64,000 nt of DNA from Ditylenchus dipsaci. Taxonomy: Eukaryota; Nematoda; Chromadorea; Rhabditida; Anguinidae. Both the position numbers and the translations under genes were made by a program. Below the pieces are notes generated by a model. It was given only the letters and a program-made list of their open reading frames with translations, was not told the origin of the DNA and ran no database searches. The stretch covers positions 2,108,001 to 2,172,000 of the forward strand of contig SADC01001204.1 in the NCBI GenBank assembly GCA_004194705.1. Direction: 5' to 3'. Positions 12,245-23,766 of this stretch are shown here, piece by piece. Positions within the stretch are counted from its first letter, which is position 1. Each line of letters begins with the position of its first letter.

Positions 12245-12560
12245 CCCGGTTTTGGCCATTATTCCACAAATATTTTGCGCCGGGCATTCGCAAGGGGACA
12301 CAAAATATGGCGAAAATATTTGAAGGAGGGGGAAAAGCTGCTCGGGTTTAAATATTCGGCCTCGGTGGCGCAGTGGGTAAGCGTTTGTGTGTTTTCGGCC
12401 CAAAGTCGTGCGCAAGTTCGACCCCACCTGGTAGCACGCTATTTATTTGGCTTGTTTGAGCAATATCTAGGGGTAATTGGGGTGGCTGCTTCGTAATCGA
12501 AAGTCGAATTACCCCGGAAAATTAAGCCAAAATAAATAGCATGCACCCCACATAGATCAA
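12245..12560 (+). repeat. tRNA-derived SINE-like repeat
   Basis: An A-box-like GGTGGCGCAGTGGGTAAGC and B-box-like AGTTCGACCCCACC are spaced as in a tRNA (12364-12431). Inverted copies of the 5' part are at 12577-12620 and 11090-11158 (minus). The paired sequence GCAAATATTTTGCGCC lies upstream. Confidence 0.65.
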
Positions 12561-12974
12561 ACCTGTGTATAATTTTGGGCAAAAAAACACAAATGCTTAC
12601 CCATTGCGCCACCAAGGCAGAATTTTCAAATCTTAGTAGCTTTTCCCCTTTTTAAATTTATCACTTGCTTCTTGAAGTGTGAAGATTCAAAATTTTGTAA
12701 AAACAAATTATAATAAACATGCTTTTTTCCGACGACGAGTCTGCTGACATACAGTTTTTTATAGGACCAACCATTCTCATGTGTGTAGCTAACAGGGTTG
12801 GCAAAATGTGGCCGAAATCTGTAGTGCAATAAACGGTAAAAAGTAGCTCAATAAGGTGACCTACACTGCAAGATATGCTGCGGAGTTCATAATTTGTTGT
12901 TTGTTAAATTGAACACTAAAACTATATTTTTTCAACTTCCATAATATTTAAACAGTTCTTTTTACAGCTCTCAG

Positions 12975-15900
12975 ATGAATTCAGGATATTTTCCTTTTCT
13001 TGTATTTACAGAGTATGTAATTTGCGCTGTTTGCAAGATTATTTCAATCTCTTATTTTGGCCATATTCTCTATTGTACATTCTACAAGCAACTAAGCTGT
13101 GTGTACGGCGAATCTCGGGCACCATGGCCTTTTACATCATGGCAGAAGTTTTTACCACTTTTTTTGCTGTCTGGTATCATCTGTACGCCAGCTTTAGTTT
13201 TGTCGTATGGCTGTTTTGTAAAAGCAGTAGCTGTGCGAAAAATCCTTACAATCCGTTTTTATATTTACTGGTTGAGCATTGGTCACGGCAACTATTTTGC
13301 AGTGACGCCTACGTTAGTATTCTTTTGGTAAATTCATAATTATATGTAAACTACTAAACTTTGTTGAATGTTTTAGACACTTGATAGATGTCTTATATTA
13401 AAAAAACAGACTTCATTTCAAGCTAGACGCTACATCTTGTACGCAGATATTTTGGTAGTAGCTACTATTTACTTAGCAATAACAGTCTCGCTACTGTCGG
13501 AGCTACCATTAAATTTGAAAATAAGTTGGTGATAGATTGTTAATTTTTTTTAAACAGAAAACTTTTATTGAACTACAGTCAAACCTCGATAATCCGCCAA
13601 TGGGACCGATCCGAGGGTATTATCGAGGTGGCGGTTTAGCGGGGTGGCGGATTTTCGAGGTTTGACTGTATTCAATGAGCATACCATGATGCAGAAGTTT
13701 TTTTTCAGAAACAAATTACACTTTTGACTACACGTCAAATACCGTCTTTTTATAAATCCTCCCGGGAGGCGGTTTCAACCCTAAGTATTCTCGAAAATGA
13801 CCTCAACTCTAAAATTCTAGTCGAAAAGGGGAGTCATTATCAGAGAGGGAAAATCTAATAGAGAAAATACGGTACGAATATTCTTAAAATAGCTGTATTT
13901 GGGTGTCTCATATATGGGACACTTGCGTGCGAAAAATGTTCCACACATAGGGTTTCCACAATTGACCGCCTGGACGATTGACCGCCGGGCCGACTTACCG
14001 ACTGGACCATAGCCTGGACAATTGACCGCCCGGGCCGACTTACCGACTGGACAATTCATAGCCTGGACAATTGACCGCCCGGGCCGATTGACCGCCTGGA
14101 CAATTGACCGCCCGGGCCGACTTACCGACTGGACAATTCATAGCCTGGACAATTGACCGCCCGGGCCGATTGACCGCCTGGACAATTGACTGCCTGGGCC
14201 GTTTGAACCCCCGTGGCTTTTTGACTACTAAAGCTGCTGAGCATTTTGTAATTTCATGAAATAAGGAATAAAATAAGACAAATAAAAGATTCAAACAGAA
14301 ACAGTTTGTATTTGGTTAATTAAACAACAAAACAACGGAGAGAGAGTACAACAGTTAATGGAGTATTCATCGCCAAAATTCTATTCGCCCATCATAAAGT
14401 TCATAGCAATGCCCAAGGTATTCGACAACTGACCTATTCTCACTGTCTTTAACGATCGCTAAGATTCTGTCATCCGCCAGAACGTATTGAGTCTTTTTCG
14501 GCTTTGGTGCATCTCCACGAAGCCATTTTGAGTAAAGTTGGTCCCTTCCTTTTTGCACCTTCTTCAAAGAATCGATGAAATGCCAAATAGACGGATGGTC
14601 AACTCCAAGCTCACCCTGGATCCTGTTATTTGCTGCTTCAGCATAATTGTTTGTACGATGGGACTTGTCCAGAGTTCTCTGACGCACATTACACCATTAA
14701 ATCTTGAATTTTGGATCCTTGATGACAAAACGACGGCCTTGTCTTATTTCCGGTCCTGGGAACAGTGTCAATTTACAATTGCAGTTGTAATACACGAAAA
14801 AAGACTTATAAACGTAGTTCTTTATAAACCAGTTCATCACAAGATCTAATTGACCGGGCGAAAATTCTCACAGCTGGTTTGCTGCGTCACGCATCTGTTC
14901 AGGATTAGCAAAGGCCAAAGCAGGAATATTCCTGGAATAAAAATTTTGGAATTTTAATTGCCTACAACTTTGATAAGCTTACGACATAGAACACTAAAAT
15001 CAGGAGCCGTATCATAACTGCGTTTCAATCCATGTTGAAACGCAGTTTGAAACAAAGCCACGGGGTTCAAACGGCCCAGGCGGTCAATTGTCCAGGCGGT
15101 CAATTGGCCCGGGCTGGCAATTGTCCTGCTCCTTTCCAAAATGCCTTTTTAAAAGGCATGCTTTTGCCTTCAAAAAAGGCAATTTACGCAAAAGTAATTT
15201 TTATAGCTGTTTTCAAGTTTAAAACAGCAAAAATTCTGTCCCACGGGCCACTATCGTCCTACTTTTTCATGACGAATCATTCTGTCCAAAAAGTATTTAA
15301 AAGTCTTAATTAAATTGTGGAAAAAATTACGGTTTAAAATATTTTTAAGCCCTAAAAATTTCAAAAAATATCGTTTAACAGATATTTTAAAACATAATCT
15401 TTCCATTTTAAATTGAGGATTTAGAATTTTTTTTCGGACAGAAAAATTTGTAGTGAAAAAGTAGGAAGATGGTAGCCCACAGAGGAGAACTTTTTCTGTT
15501 TTACTTTAAAAAACTAAAAAATACTTTTAGGCAATGCCTTTCTAATGTCAAAATCATGCCTTTTTAAAAAGGGATTATGGCGACCCGCTCCATGCATATG
15601 ACAAAAATTCTCACACATGACCAGAAAACGCCGAGAAAACAAATTGGAAGGATTCGGTAGTGTAAACCAGTACAGTCAACTCAATAACCGCCGAAAATCC
15701 CCCTCCAAGTTCGTTCCCGCCTAGGGTCTGACACTTTTAAACCTCTACTTTTGCCAGTTGTCTTCGGAGAGTCTAGTCCGAAAATGCTTAAGGATTCCGT
15801 ATTCAGTGTGTATTAAGTTTGTACAGGACATATTTTTGGGATATTTTCAAAATAATCTGAATGGGGGGAGCGGAGGGGAGGCGGCGTGATCTTTTGAGCC

Positions 15901-17692
15901 AACAGCAGAAGTCCAAAATACATATACCAGAAATCTATAATTTCAAGACTTTTGTAAATTTCAGTCAAAGATTGTCAAACAGCAACATGTGTCATGCTCA
16001 AGAATGGAATATTTTACCTTCAGCTTTCTAGAGTAACTATGGGCACATTAAACCTACTTGTTGGCTCATACTTCTTGTGGCTATTAAAAACTAGCTTTTC
16101 GTTACATCAAATCGTAAGTGCATGCTTTTCATAGATTAATTGGCCCTATCGCCAAATAAGGAGTTATTTTCGCCTTGGTCCCCTGTTGTTTTTTTGTGAT
16201 TTTTAGGCTTTAGGCTTAGGCAAATGCATGCTAGTAAATGATAGCACGGGCTGAAACATATACTAGACTCATGATTGAGTCCGTCCTAACATATGCTGAT
16301 CTACCCTTACCTAATCCTAAAAAATTACAAAAATAACAACAGAAGCAACCCATGCAAAAACCCTAATTTGGAGATAGGGCCGATTAATGGATATTGATTT
16401 TTTTTCGGTGCAAATTGAATCTTTTTTGGTGCATATATTTTTTAAGATTTTAGTTTTGCGTTTTCCAACAACTATCAACTTTTTTGATCTTTTTCAACAA
16501 GTGATAACACCACCAGGTAGCCCTGCGATTCTAGTTTCTAACGAGATATCATTCGCTGCAATATATTTGTGAAATGTGGCGCAAAAAAGTAAAAGTATGA
16601 ACCAAATTATTTTTTCTGACCTCTTTCATACTTTTCGCAAAGATTTTTTGGTAAATAATAGCTTAACACAAACTAGAATTGCAGGGCTACCTGATGGTGT
16701 AATCATTTTCTGAAAAAGAATGAAAAATTGATATAAAAACGCAAAACCAAAATTTGAAAATAAATTTGCACCAAAAAGAAATCATTTTGCACCAAAAACA
16801 GATCAATATTTCCGATTAATTCATACTAAATATTATTATTAAGAAAACAGAGTTATGAAGTTCACTGTTTTGTCTGGAATTTTTTGTAATACTCTTCCAA
16901 ATTTTGCTGCAATCATTTTTAAGCTTGTAAGTAATAGGGATGAAAATAAAAAAGTTATTTAGTTGTTTAAGATAACACATCACAATTCCCAAGAGTATCT
17001 AGGTGAATATGGCTCTGTGTTATGTGCACTAGATGCAGCTTTTTGCAGGTGAAAGCTTGGCGGTAGTGTCATATGTGCCTCCTAAAAGACGCTAGTGTGA
17101 TATACCCAGGGCTCGGAAAAGTCCCTTATTAAAGATTTGTCCTTCATTTGAGACCTCAAATCTCTAGAGTTTTCGAGATTTTACGTCAAAATCTTTATTT
17201 TTGCTACTGAAACCCGAAACCCAATAAGCACTGGATAAAAAAGCACTTTATGACCAAATGTCCTTTATTTTAAAATTTCGATTTTCGAGCCCTGGGTATA
17301 CCACACCCAAAAATTGAGGATTAGGCTCGTAGATTTAGGTTTAGGCTCAGGGCCTGGCTGTTACTAATAATATTTTTTGCGTAACTTTTTTTTTTTAATT
17401 TGGGTTTAAACTCCTTTGGAAAATTATTCGGGAGGGTATATGGCATTTCATAGACTACTTCTACTTCACGGACTACTTACTAAAAAAATAAAGATAAAAA
17501 GATTTTTTGGCTCTATATGTGTAGCCTTTTTGGGAGGGATATATGACACTAGCGTTAAAAACTTTGATTTAATTAAAAAGTAATTGTTTTTTCAGCATAT
17601 ACTATTCAACAGTTTTTCTTAAGAAGAAGGAGCAGTTACAAAATATAACAGTTGTCACTCCAATTTATAATTTGCAAAATAATACAAGATAA
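12975..17692 (+). CDS. Serpentine chemoreceptor, Srbc-like 7TM GPCR, copy 1 (6 exons)
   Basis: Seven-helix receptor, presumably chemosensory. Exons: 12975-13327, 13377-13524, 15965-16113, 16844-16926, 16972-17048, 17596-17692, about 302 aa. Visible: short extracellular start ([11 protein letters not shown]) then TM1; TM3 ending in LVFF followed by TLDRCLIL across the first intron; TM4; an extracellular CQTATC segment; TM5 ([14 protein letters not shown]); TM6 ([17 protein letters not shown]); TM7 ([17 protein letters not shown]). Every segment aligns with the neighbour at 18662-21377, including the phase-1 and phase-0 splice positions. One T seems lost at 13323-13326 and one A at 16844-16847; both would break the frame. 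An acceptor-like CTCTCAG lies directly before the ATG, suitable for a 5' intron or spliced leader. The introns hold a MULE remnant, foldback elements and a hAT MITE. Nematode membership is firm; the Srbc class is from recalled family patterns. Confidence 0.82.
13576..13668. mobile_element. Tigger-like MITE, 93 bp
   Basis: Ends CAGTCAAACCTCGATAATCC and inverse, TA on both sides. Intron 2 of the Srbc-like copy 1 gene. Confidence 0.8.
13950..15130 (-). mobile_element. MULE-family remnant with subrepeat termini
   Basis: The left end carries tandem copies of units such as GACCGCCTGGACAATTGACC; the right end (15072-15128) carries the inverse, and the inner edges (about 14190-14220 and 15047-15075) also pair. 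A minus-strand frame at 14687-14367 encodes [14 protein letters not shown] and [16 protein letters not shown], the conserved C-terminal part of MULE transposases of nematodes and arthropods. Further coding pieces ([14 protein letters not shown] near 14900; [17 protein letters not shown]) lie upstream in broken frames. It sits in intron 2 of the Srbc-like gene at 12975-17692. Its right end matches the left end but is shorter. No target duplication was identified. Confidence 0.75.
16137..16815. mobile_element. Two adjoining foldbacks in an Srbc-gene intron
   Basis: First: GGCCCTATCGCCAAATAAGG (16142) with GGAGATAGGGCC (16369). Second: GATTAATGGATATTGATTTT (16382) with AGATCAATATTTCCGATTAA (about 16800), with CACCAGGTAGCCCTGCGATT and its inverse at the centre. 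Confidence 0.7.
17107..17294. mobile_element. hAT-type MITE, CAGGGCTCGG type
   Basis: Ends CAGGGCTCGG and CGAGCCCTG; flanks GATATACC and GGTATACC (7 of 8). Inserted in an older foldback (about 17061-17555) in the last intron of the Srbc-like copy 1 gene. Confidence 0.75.
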
Positions 17693-17986
17693 AAACCACT
17701 TTTTGCATATCTATAAGTCAATTTCGCATGTTTACTATGTATCTAAATAAAAAAAGGAGTTGGCAACAACTTGGATTGACTTGGATCGTTCAGAGGGGCA
17801 GCTAACCGGCAGATGCCAACTTTTTAAAGCTTTTTGCACTATTGTGTTTAGCGTAAAATTTTCGCAATATTTGCGTTGTCGGAGTGTAAAAGTGTTAAAG
17901 AATTCAAATTCTGACCTGTCGAGTGTGTGTTAACTTTGAAATAAAACTAATTCACAGACTACTTATAAGTAGTCTATGTAAGTTTA

Positions 17987-18383
17987 CAGTCGACGCTCTA
18001 CATAAGATACCACCCGAAAGTTTGTTCTCACCTAGGGCCGACACTTTTTTTAACATTATTTCCGAAATGTTTTGCCAAATGTGATTCGTCAGTTTAGTCG
18101 GTTTTTAGAAATTATATAGTTTTGCCATTTTTAAGCGCAACGCTCCATATAAGATACCCTTTTTTAAGATTTCGGTGTATTTTATATAGCGCGTTGCAGG
18201 TAAAAATGGCGAAACTATATAATTTCTCAAAAACGATCCGCAAAATCGGAATCGTTGCGATATTTCCGACTAGACTGACGAATCATATTTTGCAAAATAT
18301 TTCAGAAATGAGGTTAAAAAAGTGTCGTACCCTAGGTGGGAACGAACTTGAGGGGATTATCATCTTATATAGAGCGTCGACTG
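17987..18383. mobile_element. Tigger-like hairpin MITE, AAGTTCGTTCCC group
   Basis: Ends CAGTCGACGCTCTACATAAG and inverse, TA flanks; arms contain the TTCGTTC...CCTAGG and GACTGACGAATC blocks shared by several elements here. It lies between the two Srbc-like genes. Confidence 0.82.
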
Positions 18384-18661
18384 TACTAACAAAGATTAAG
18401 ATAAAAGATTTTTTTCCAGACGTAAAGTACCTTTTTGGTAACTTCTCAGAGTATAACTAGAAATTGTAATTAAGTTTTTTAAGTTCCGCTTTTATGTACA
18501 TTTGACTTTTTTGTTTAAAAAGAGTTCTGAGAGCAGCTGAAATTCCGTCTTTAATTGCGTTAAAGTAATTGAGATTAGTCTATTTTTTTGACAAAATTAA
18601 ATTACTATGTAAAGTTGTTATAATAAAAATATTTTGTCATTTTGCCTTACTTAGTGTTTCG

Positions 18662-21377
18662 ATGAGTTCAGCTACCTATTTGACATATTCAAATTTAGTC
18701 CTTTATCTATTAGGTCTGTTGTGTCAACTTATAGCTATTTATTGTTTCTCTTTTCTATCCTACAATATCTTTTTTATAAAAGTCGTCTTAAAGTTGGACG
18801 CTTTTCTTATTCTTTGCTGATTTACATTAACTATAACATTATTGTGCTAATACTGTCTATACCACACCAAGTATACGTTCTTTTGAGTTGGAACTCAGGT
18901 TATTTTATATTACAATTTCAATACTTTAAATTTTTAACTAAAAGCTTGAAAAGATAGTTAAAAACTACTGTATTTACTCTGATAGTAGCCCGAGGCTACT
19001 AACTTTGAACCACCCTCTTTGGTGGAAGGGGAGGGGCTACAATTAGAGGCGGCAAAATTGGTCTAAATAGGCCCATTCTCAGGCAGGCTACTACTTTACA
19101 ACTCCACCTTCACCCTCCCCCCCCCCCCCGTCTAGGCGGGCTACTATTAGATGGGGGGGGGATGGCTAAAGTTAGAGGCGGTGGCTACAGTTAGAGGCGG
19201 GGGCTACAGTCAGAGGGCGAAGGCTACTGTTAGAGTAAACACGGTACTATCGGTACAACGTATTGCTTTCATTTTTTCTCGATTTATTTAAAATTCAAGC
19301 TGAAGCTGTTAATAAAAACTGTTTATACAGTCAAACCCCGATTTAGTGCGCCCTCGATTTAGTGCGAACCCCGATTTAGTGCGACCCTGAGGTTGATGGA
19401 CTTGGTCAAAAGTCTTTGAAAGTCTCGAAAGCGCAACCTCGATTTAGTGCGACTTTTTTCCGGTCCCCAGGGGTCGCACTAAACCGGGTTTGACTGTAAA
19501 AGAATAAAACTGTTAATAAAAAATTTTTATTGAGTTAAGTTTAAAATTCTACTAATTTTTTTATTTCTTTATAAAATTAGTTTTCAGAAAATGTCAAATA
19601 CATTCCATATCTATTATTTTGGTTGGGTATGTTTGTGGCCTCTTACACAGTTAGTTGCCACGTTCCTGTATTTTTTCTTGTCTTGGACCGATGTTTGGCC
19701 ATAAAATACCCAGTCTACTATACTAAAAATACACGAAATAGAAAACTTCTGAGTTGTGTGAGCATAGTAGTAATAATTTCTGCTTACTTGCTAAATATAG
19801 TTTTATTTTTGTTAGAATTGCCTTTGGATTTGAACAAAGGTTTGATTTTTATGTTGTGAGAAATCTCGGCGCTACTTCGATATGCTCCATTCCTCTGCCC
19901 CAAACCATAGTTGGACCACCGCCGGCGGCACCCCTTCGGTTACCTTCGGCAGCCCCTCGGCGGTGCCCGGCGGTCATAGTTTTTTGAGATGATTGTGTCG
20001 CTCTCATCTCATAAATCTATGACCGCCGGGGCCGCCGAAGGTAACCGAAGGGGTGCCGCCGGCGGTGGTCCAACTAAGCCCCAAACAGCTACTTTGATAT
20101 AATTATCCACCTCCTTCTAATCCTCGGACCTACTTTCATATACAGTCGAGTCCCTCTGTAAGGCCACCCCTCAAGTTCGTTCCCGCCTAGTGTCCGACAC
20201 TTTTTTTACCCTGATTTTTAAAGAGTTTTGCCAAATTTGATTCACCAGTCTAGTCTAAAATACCGTAGATATTCTGACTTCACAAGTCGTTTCTAAAAGG
20301 AAATCTGTTTTGCAATAACGGCACCCTATTTTGAAAAAGAGGTGGCGTTGTAAAATCTCGTAAAATTTCAGACTAGATTGGAGAACCAATGTGGGCAAAA
20401 GTCTTCAAAAAGTGTCAAACCCTAGACAGGAACGAACTTGAGGGGGAACTTATAGAGGTACTCGATTGTCCACGATTGTGTTCCTAGGGCACAAACAGGG
20501 CACATAAATTTTGAAAAGTTTTGAGTTTTTAAGAGGGCACATTGTGCCAACCCTGCCCTACCCCCCCCCCATTTCCCAAACATCATTTTTAGGGTGTCTA
20601 GAAACAATTTTTATGCAATAATTTTGCCATAAAAAGCCTAGAAAGGTAATTTAGGCTGTATTGGGAGGGAAAGGGACAATATGGGGCCACTTTAGAAGAC
20701 CCCTTTAAAGGCATTTTAAAACGCTAACTGACAAAAAAAGATATTGAACGTAGTTTTGAATATTGGACCCCTACCGCATATATAAAGTCTGGTACGCATA
20801 TTTTATTTGCTACTAGGGTCAAAAAATCGATTTTGAAATTTCTTTAAATCCGTTAAAAAGTGACATATATTTAAAGCGAATACGGCAGTTAAAAAAATTT
20901 AGTAAAAACATGTACTTCAACTGTCTGCCTACTCATCAAATTTCGCACAGTTCCTCAGTTAGTTATAAAAACTACTTTCAGTACTGCTAACTTAGTGCTT
21001 AGTATTTACTTTTTCAAACTTCTACGAGCTCATCAACTCTATAACAGTGTAATTTTTTAAAATTCAATTTTCTTTAACTAGCTTTTAAAAAGTGTGGAAA
21101 AAGTTAAATCATTTCAGAAAAACAGAGTTCTACAAATCGCGCTTTTAGTCGAAATATTTTTGAACATTTTGCCGAATCTCTTCAGTATCTCCTTTAAAAT
21201 GGTAATCTCGTTACTGTCACATCAATTTAAAGTCATCAAAAGTTATTTCTTAAGTTGACTGGAGAACTGTTAGCTTCTTACATAGGTCCAACTGTAACAG
21301 CTTTAAACGAGATGGATGCACTGATTTGTAGCGTTTTATACTTTTATACATTTTACAGCAAAAATAATTCATCATAA
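18662..21377 (+). CDS. Serpentine chemoreceptor, Srbc-like 7TM GPCR, copy 2 (5 exons)
   Basis: Tandem paralogue of the gene at 12975-17692, about 970 bp downstream on the same strand. Exons: 18662-18898, 19588-19839, 20903-21048, 21118-21201, 21255-21377, about 280 aa. Seen: TM1 (YLLGLLCQLIAIYCF); TM2 (VLILSIPHQVYVLLSWN); TM3 with the hallmark VFFLVLDRCLAIKYP; TM4 (VVIISAYLLNIVLFLLELP); TM5 (STANLVLSIYFFKLLR); TM6 (LLVEIFLNILPNLFSISFK); TM7 (YIGPTVTALNEMDALICS). Phases agree at all four introns. The copy 1 intron that splits TM3 from LDRC, and the one inside TM7, are absent here. One T is missing from the T-run at 18770-18775 between TM1 and TM2, so the first exon is out of frame as written. 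An acceptor-like TTACTTAG lies 9 bp before the ATG. Introns carry three MITEs. Likely chemosensory; ligand unknown. Confidence 0.82.
18964..19249. mobile_element. MITE with CTGTATTTACTCT ends and GGCTAC repeats
   Basis: Inverted ends ACTGTATTTACTCTGATAG and GTTAGAGTAAACACGGTA; interior repeats GGGGGCTACAGTTAGAGGCG. First intron of Srbc-like copy 2. Confidence 0.75.
19328..19496. mobile_element. Tigger-like MITE, CGATTTAGTGCG type
   Basis: Ends CAGTCAAACCCCGATTTAG and inverse, TA flanks. Intron 1 of the Srbc-like copy 2 gene. Confidence 0.8.
19907..20079. mobile_element. GC-rich foldback, GTTGGACCACCGCCGG ends
   Basis: Arms with GCCGGCGGCACCCCTTCGG and inverse; a related, decayed copy is at 34128-34275. 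Confidence 0.7.
20143..20469. mobile_element. Tigger-like hairpin MITE, AAGTTCGTTCCC group
   Basis: Ends CAGTCGAGTCCCTCT and TACTCGATTG-type inverse; internal AAGTTCGTTCCCGCCTAG block and its inverse. Intron 2 of the Srbc-like copy 2 gene. Confidence 0.75.
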
Positions 21378-21624
21378 GAAGCTGTTGCCGGTATGAAGCA
21401 TGGGCTAGCCTTTAATTTCACTAAGTAAAATTTATTTAGTTAACTTAATTGATTTTGTATAGTATTATTGCATTAAATTTTGTTATTACGAAATACGTTT
21501 CTAGTAATTTATAGAAAAAAATTATTTAAAAGACCACAGCCATCGCCGACAACGAATGCGCACGGGACACATTTTTCATTCCGAAAATATTTTCAGTAAA
21601 CTGAAAATTAGATCATTAAAACAC

Positions 21625-21705
21625 AGAGCCTACACTAGGAATCGAACTCGCCAACAACTTTGACCCCGTAAAGGCCCAAGTGCCCGCCCCTCCAAAGAGT
21701 ATTTT
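21625..21705 (-). repeat. tRNA-like sequence
   Basis: On the minus strand: GCGGGCACTTGGGCC and a B box GAGTTCGATTCCTAG. Stems are imperfect, so it is a SINE or tRNA pseudogene. Confidence 0.5.
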
Positions 21706-22809
21706 TCTCTAAGTCTACCTTTTTCGGTTCCGTTGATATTTTTCACCCCAATCTATTGCAATGTGGAGTGTGCTCGTATTTAGCAGCGATGCGGCCAAAT
21801 ACACTCAGTATTGTCGGTGCGAAAAGTGTGAAGTAGGAGAAAAATGAAAAAAGTTGGCTTAGAGAACAATACTCCTTGGAGAGGGCGGGCTGCTGTTCTT
21901 TGACCCGACGCCGCTATTTCACCATTTCACTTCCTAGTGACTTGTGTACTTCCACCTGTTTTAGGCTGAATAACTTCACCTTTGTATCAATAACACATTC
22001 AAAAAGTTGTGCCAAAAATTATGAAGTGTCCCGTGCGCATTTGAACGTGTGAAATTCTCATTGTCGCCGACGGCTAGGGTCCTTTGAAAAACTGTTTTAA
22101 GAAGCCCAAAGCTTTTGGTTAAAATTCTTGATCTTTTTTGGTCTTTGCTGCCATCCTTTTTTTCATGATGACAGGTATACATTTTTTTCATTTTCAGTTT
22201 TTAGTTAAACAGATAAACACTAAGCGTATACACGCTTAAAAAGACTAAATAGAGAAGACACCGCAGGCCAGACTGAGAGGATGAAACCAAAAGCTTAAAA
22301 GGAACAAAAGTGGGAAGATGCTAACCGGAAGTAACAAGAATGTCATTTTGTTATTTCTATTGGGTGCACTTAATGGTGTATGCAGGTGGAGGAGGTAGAG
22401 TTGGTGTGTTTAGCATCACCTGTGTCCAAATTAAAAAATATTTGTATTTTAAAGACTTCGGATTTTTTCGGCAAAAGAATTGTTCCGCTTCGACCTTCTG
22501 GATTCTAAATTTTTTAAATTCTTTGATATAATTTCGTAACATTGTACCGTAACATTAATTGGATCACCAGCCACAGGAGTTTGTTATATCAAAACTTTAG
22601 TCATTTTACTTCATTGCTGGCCAAATAAACAAAAAAAAATCGGTTCGTTATATTGAGAGTTCGTTGTATCGGTGTTCGCTCTATCGAGCGTCGACTTTAT
22701 AAGATATCAGGTAGTTCTGAAGACTGCCCCCACCCCTTTTTAATATTTCGTGCCGCTTCAGCAGCTGGAACACACAAAAATGAGTTCTTAAGTGGCGGTA
22801 AGCCATTTT

Positions 22810-23262
22810 TGAAAAAACAAATTGACCAAAAATTCGACTTTTTACCTTGGGGGACCAAGGTAAACCACTTTGTTTTGAGTATTATACCACGTTTTGGGTT
22901 CTGGAGGTGGGCAAAAAGAGCTTTTTATGCATTTTGATCATGAGTCTTGCTCGGAATCATGTCTGAGGTAAGTGAGTACGCGCAGACACTAACCCATCAA
23001 ACCTTCCTTCGGGGCTTGGGGGCTTGGAGTTGAGATGCGCAAACCCACCTACCTAAGACACAAATAACTCGAAAGTGACTCTGGATGCATGAAAAATGTA
23101 TGCATACCAGAGTTTCTTTATGCAATAGGCCTCATTCAACAAAACTATGTTCAAATTCCACCTTCGAGGGTATCTGGATACCTTCCAGAATGGTTTACCT
23201 TGGTCCCCCAAGGAAAAAGTCAAATTTTTTGGTCAGAGTTTTTTTTCAAAAATTGCTTTTCG
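22810..23262. mobile_element. Foldback element with CCTTGGGGGACCAAGG
   Basis: Arms CAAATTGACCAAAAATTCGA to CTTGGGGGACCAAGG pair with 23190-23260. The middle holds CTCTGGATGCAT and a GAGATGCGCAAACCCACC segment, which also recur at 38870-39110 and 58330-58510. Confidence 0.7.
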
Positions 23263-23501
23263 TCACCTAAGAACTTATTTTCTGTGTATTTCAGGTGCTA
23301 AAACGGCATAAAATGTTGAAAACAATTGGACGAGTACCGGATAAGGATGTTTAGCCGCCGTTCGAACTGTCCTCTGCAAACCCGCTTTATTTTAAACCGC
23401 TCTTAACATTTTTACGTGTTTTTCGATTATCTGAAAATAAAAAAAAGCACGAAAATTTCATTTTTTAAATTAAAATGCTTTAATAAATCAAGCTGAATTT
23501 T

Positions 23502-23717
23502 ATGATTTGGAAATTGAAAAATAATCCTGAAATTCTGTTATTTGTCCTAAACTCATTGAAAAACAGAAAAAAATATCAAGAGCGATTAAAAAAATTTAGA
23601 GTCATTGCAGGGGACAGCTTGAACAGTCTCCCGCTAGAGGAACCATGGCAAATAGAGTGGCTTGAACATCACTATTGCCTTTATTTTATTGCCTCTAATT
23701 TATTTGAAAAGAGTTGA
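23502..23717 (+). CDS. Hypothetical ORF, 71 aa
   Basis: Open frame with balanced composition and no low complexity: it starts MIWKLKNNPEILLFVLNSL, then a charged helix and a segment with SLNSLPLEEPWQIEWLEHH. Its composition looks more protein-like than most frames here. It sits between a foldback element (to about 23260) and a composite transposon beginning near 23767, and could be one exon of a gene or part of a transposon. No family recognised. Confidence 0.3.
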   Translation: MIWKLKNNPEILLFVLNSLKNRKKYQERLKKFRVIAGDSLNSLPLEEPWQIEWLEHHYCLYFIASNLFEKS

Positions 23718-23766
23718 ACAGAGTTGTTTTTTAATGCTAAAGTTATACGCAAAATTATTCGAAATT

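Larger units (their letters stand above)
9561..12974. other. Intergenic region between divergent genes
   Basis: It holds the likely promoters of the nicotinic receptor gene (to the left) and the first Srbc-like gene (to the right), with MITEs at 10387 and 11405 and SINE-like copies. I see no other gene. An unpaired CAGGGCTGCCAACTC end at 11602 suggests a broken hAT MITE. Confidence 0.5.

Noticed and set aside
13022..13339. 105-codon hydrophobic frame overlapping the first Srbc exon
   Set aside because: It joins in phase to the next exon as written, but the 12975 frame aligns with the paralogue through TM2 and TM3, so this is the shadow frame.
13817..14294. Minus frames with NCPGxxAR repeats
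   Set aside because: Translation of the terminal array of the MULE remnant.
18122..18460. 112-codon plus frame
   Set aside because: Runs through the Tigger-like hairpin at 17987-18383 and its flank.
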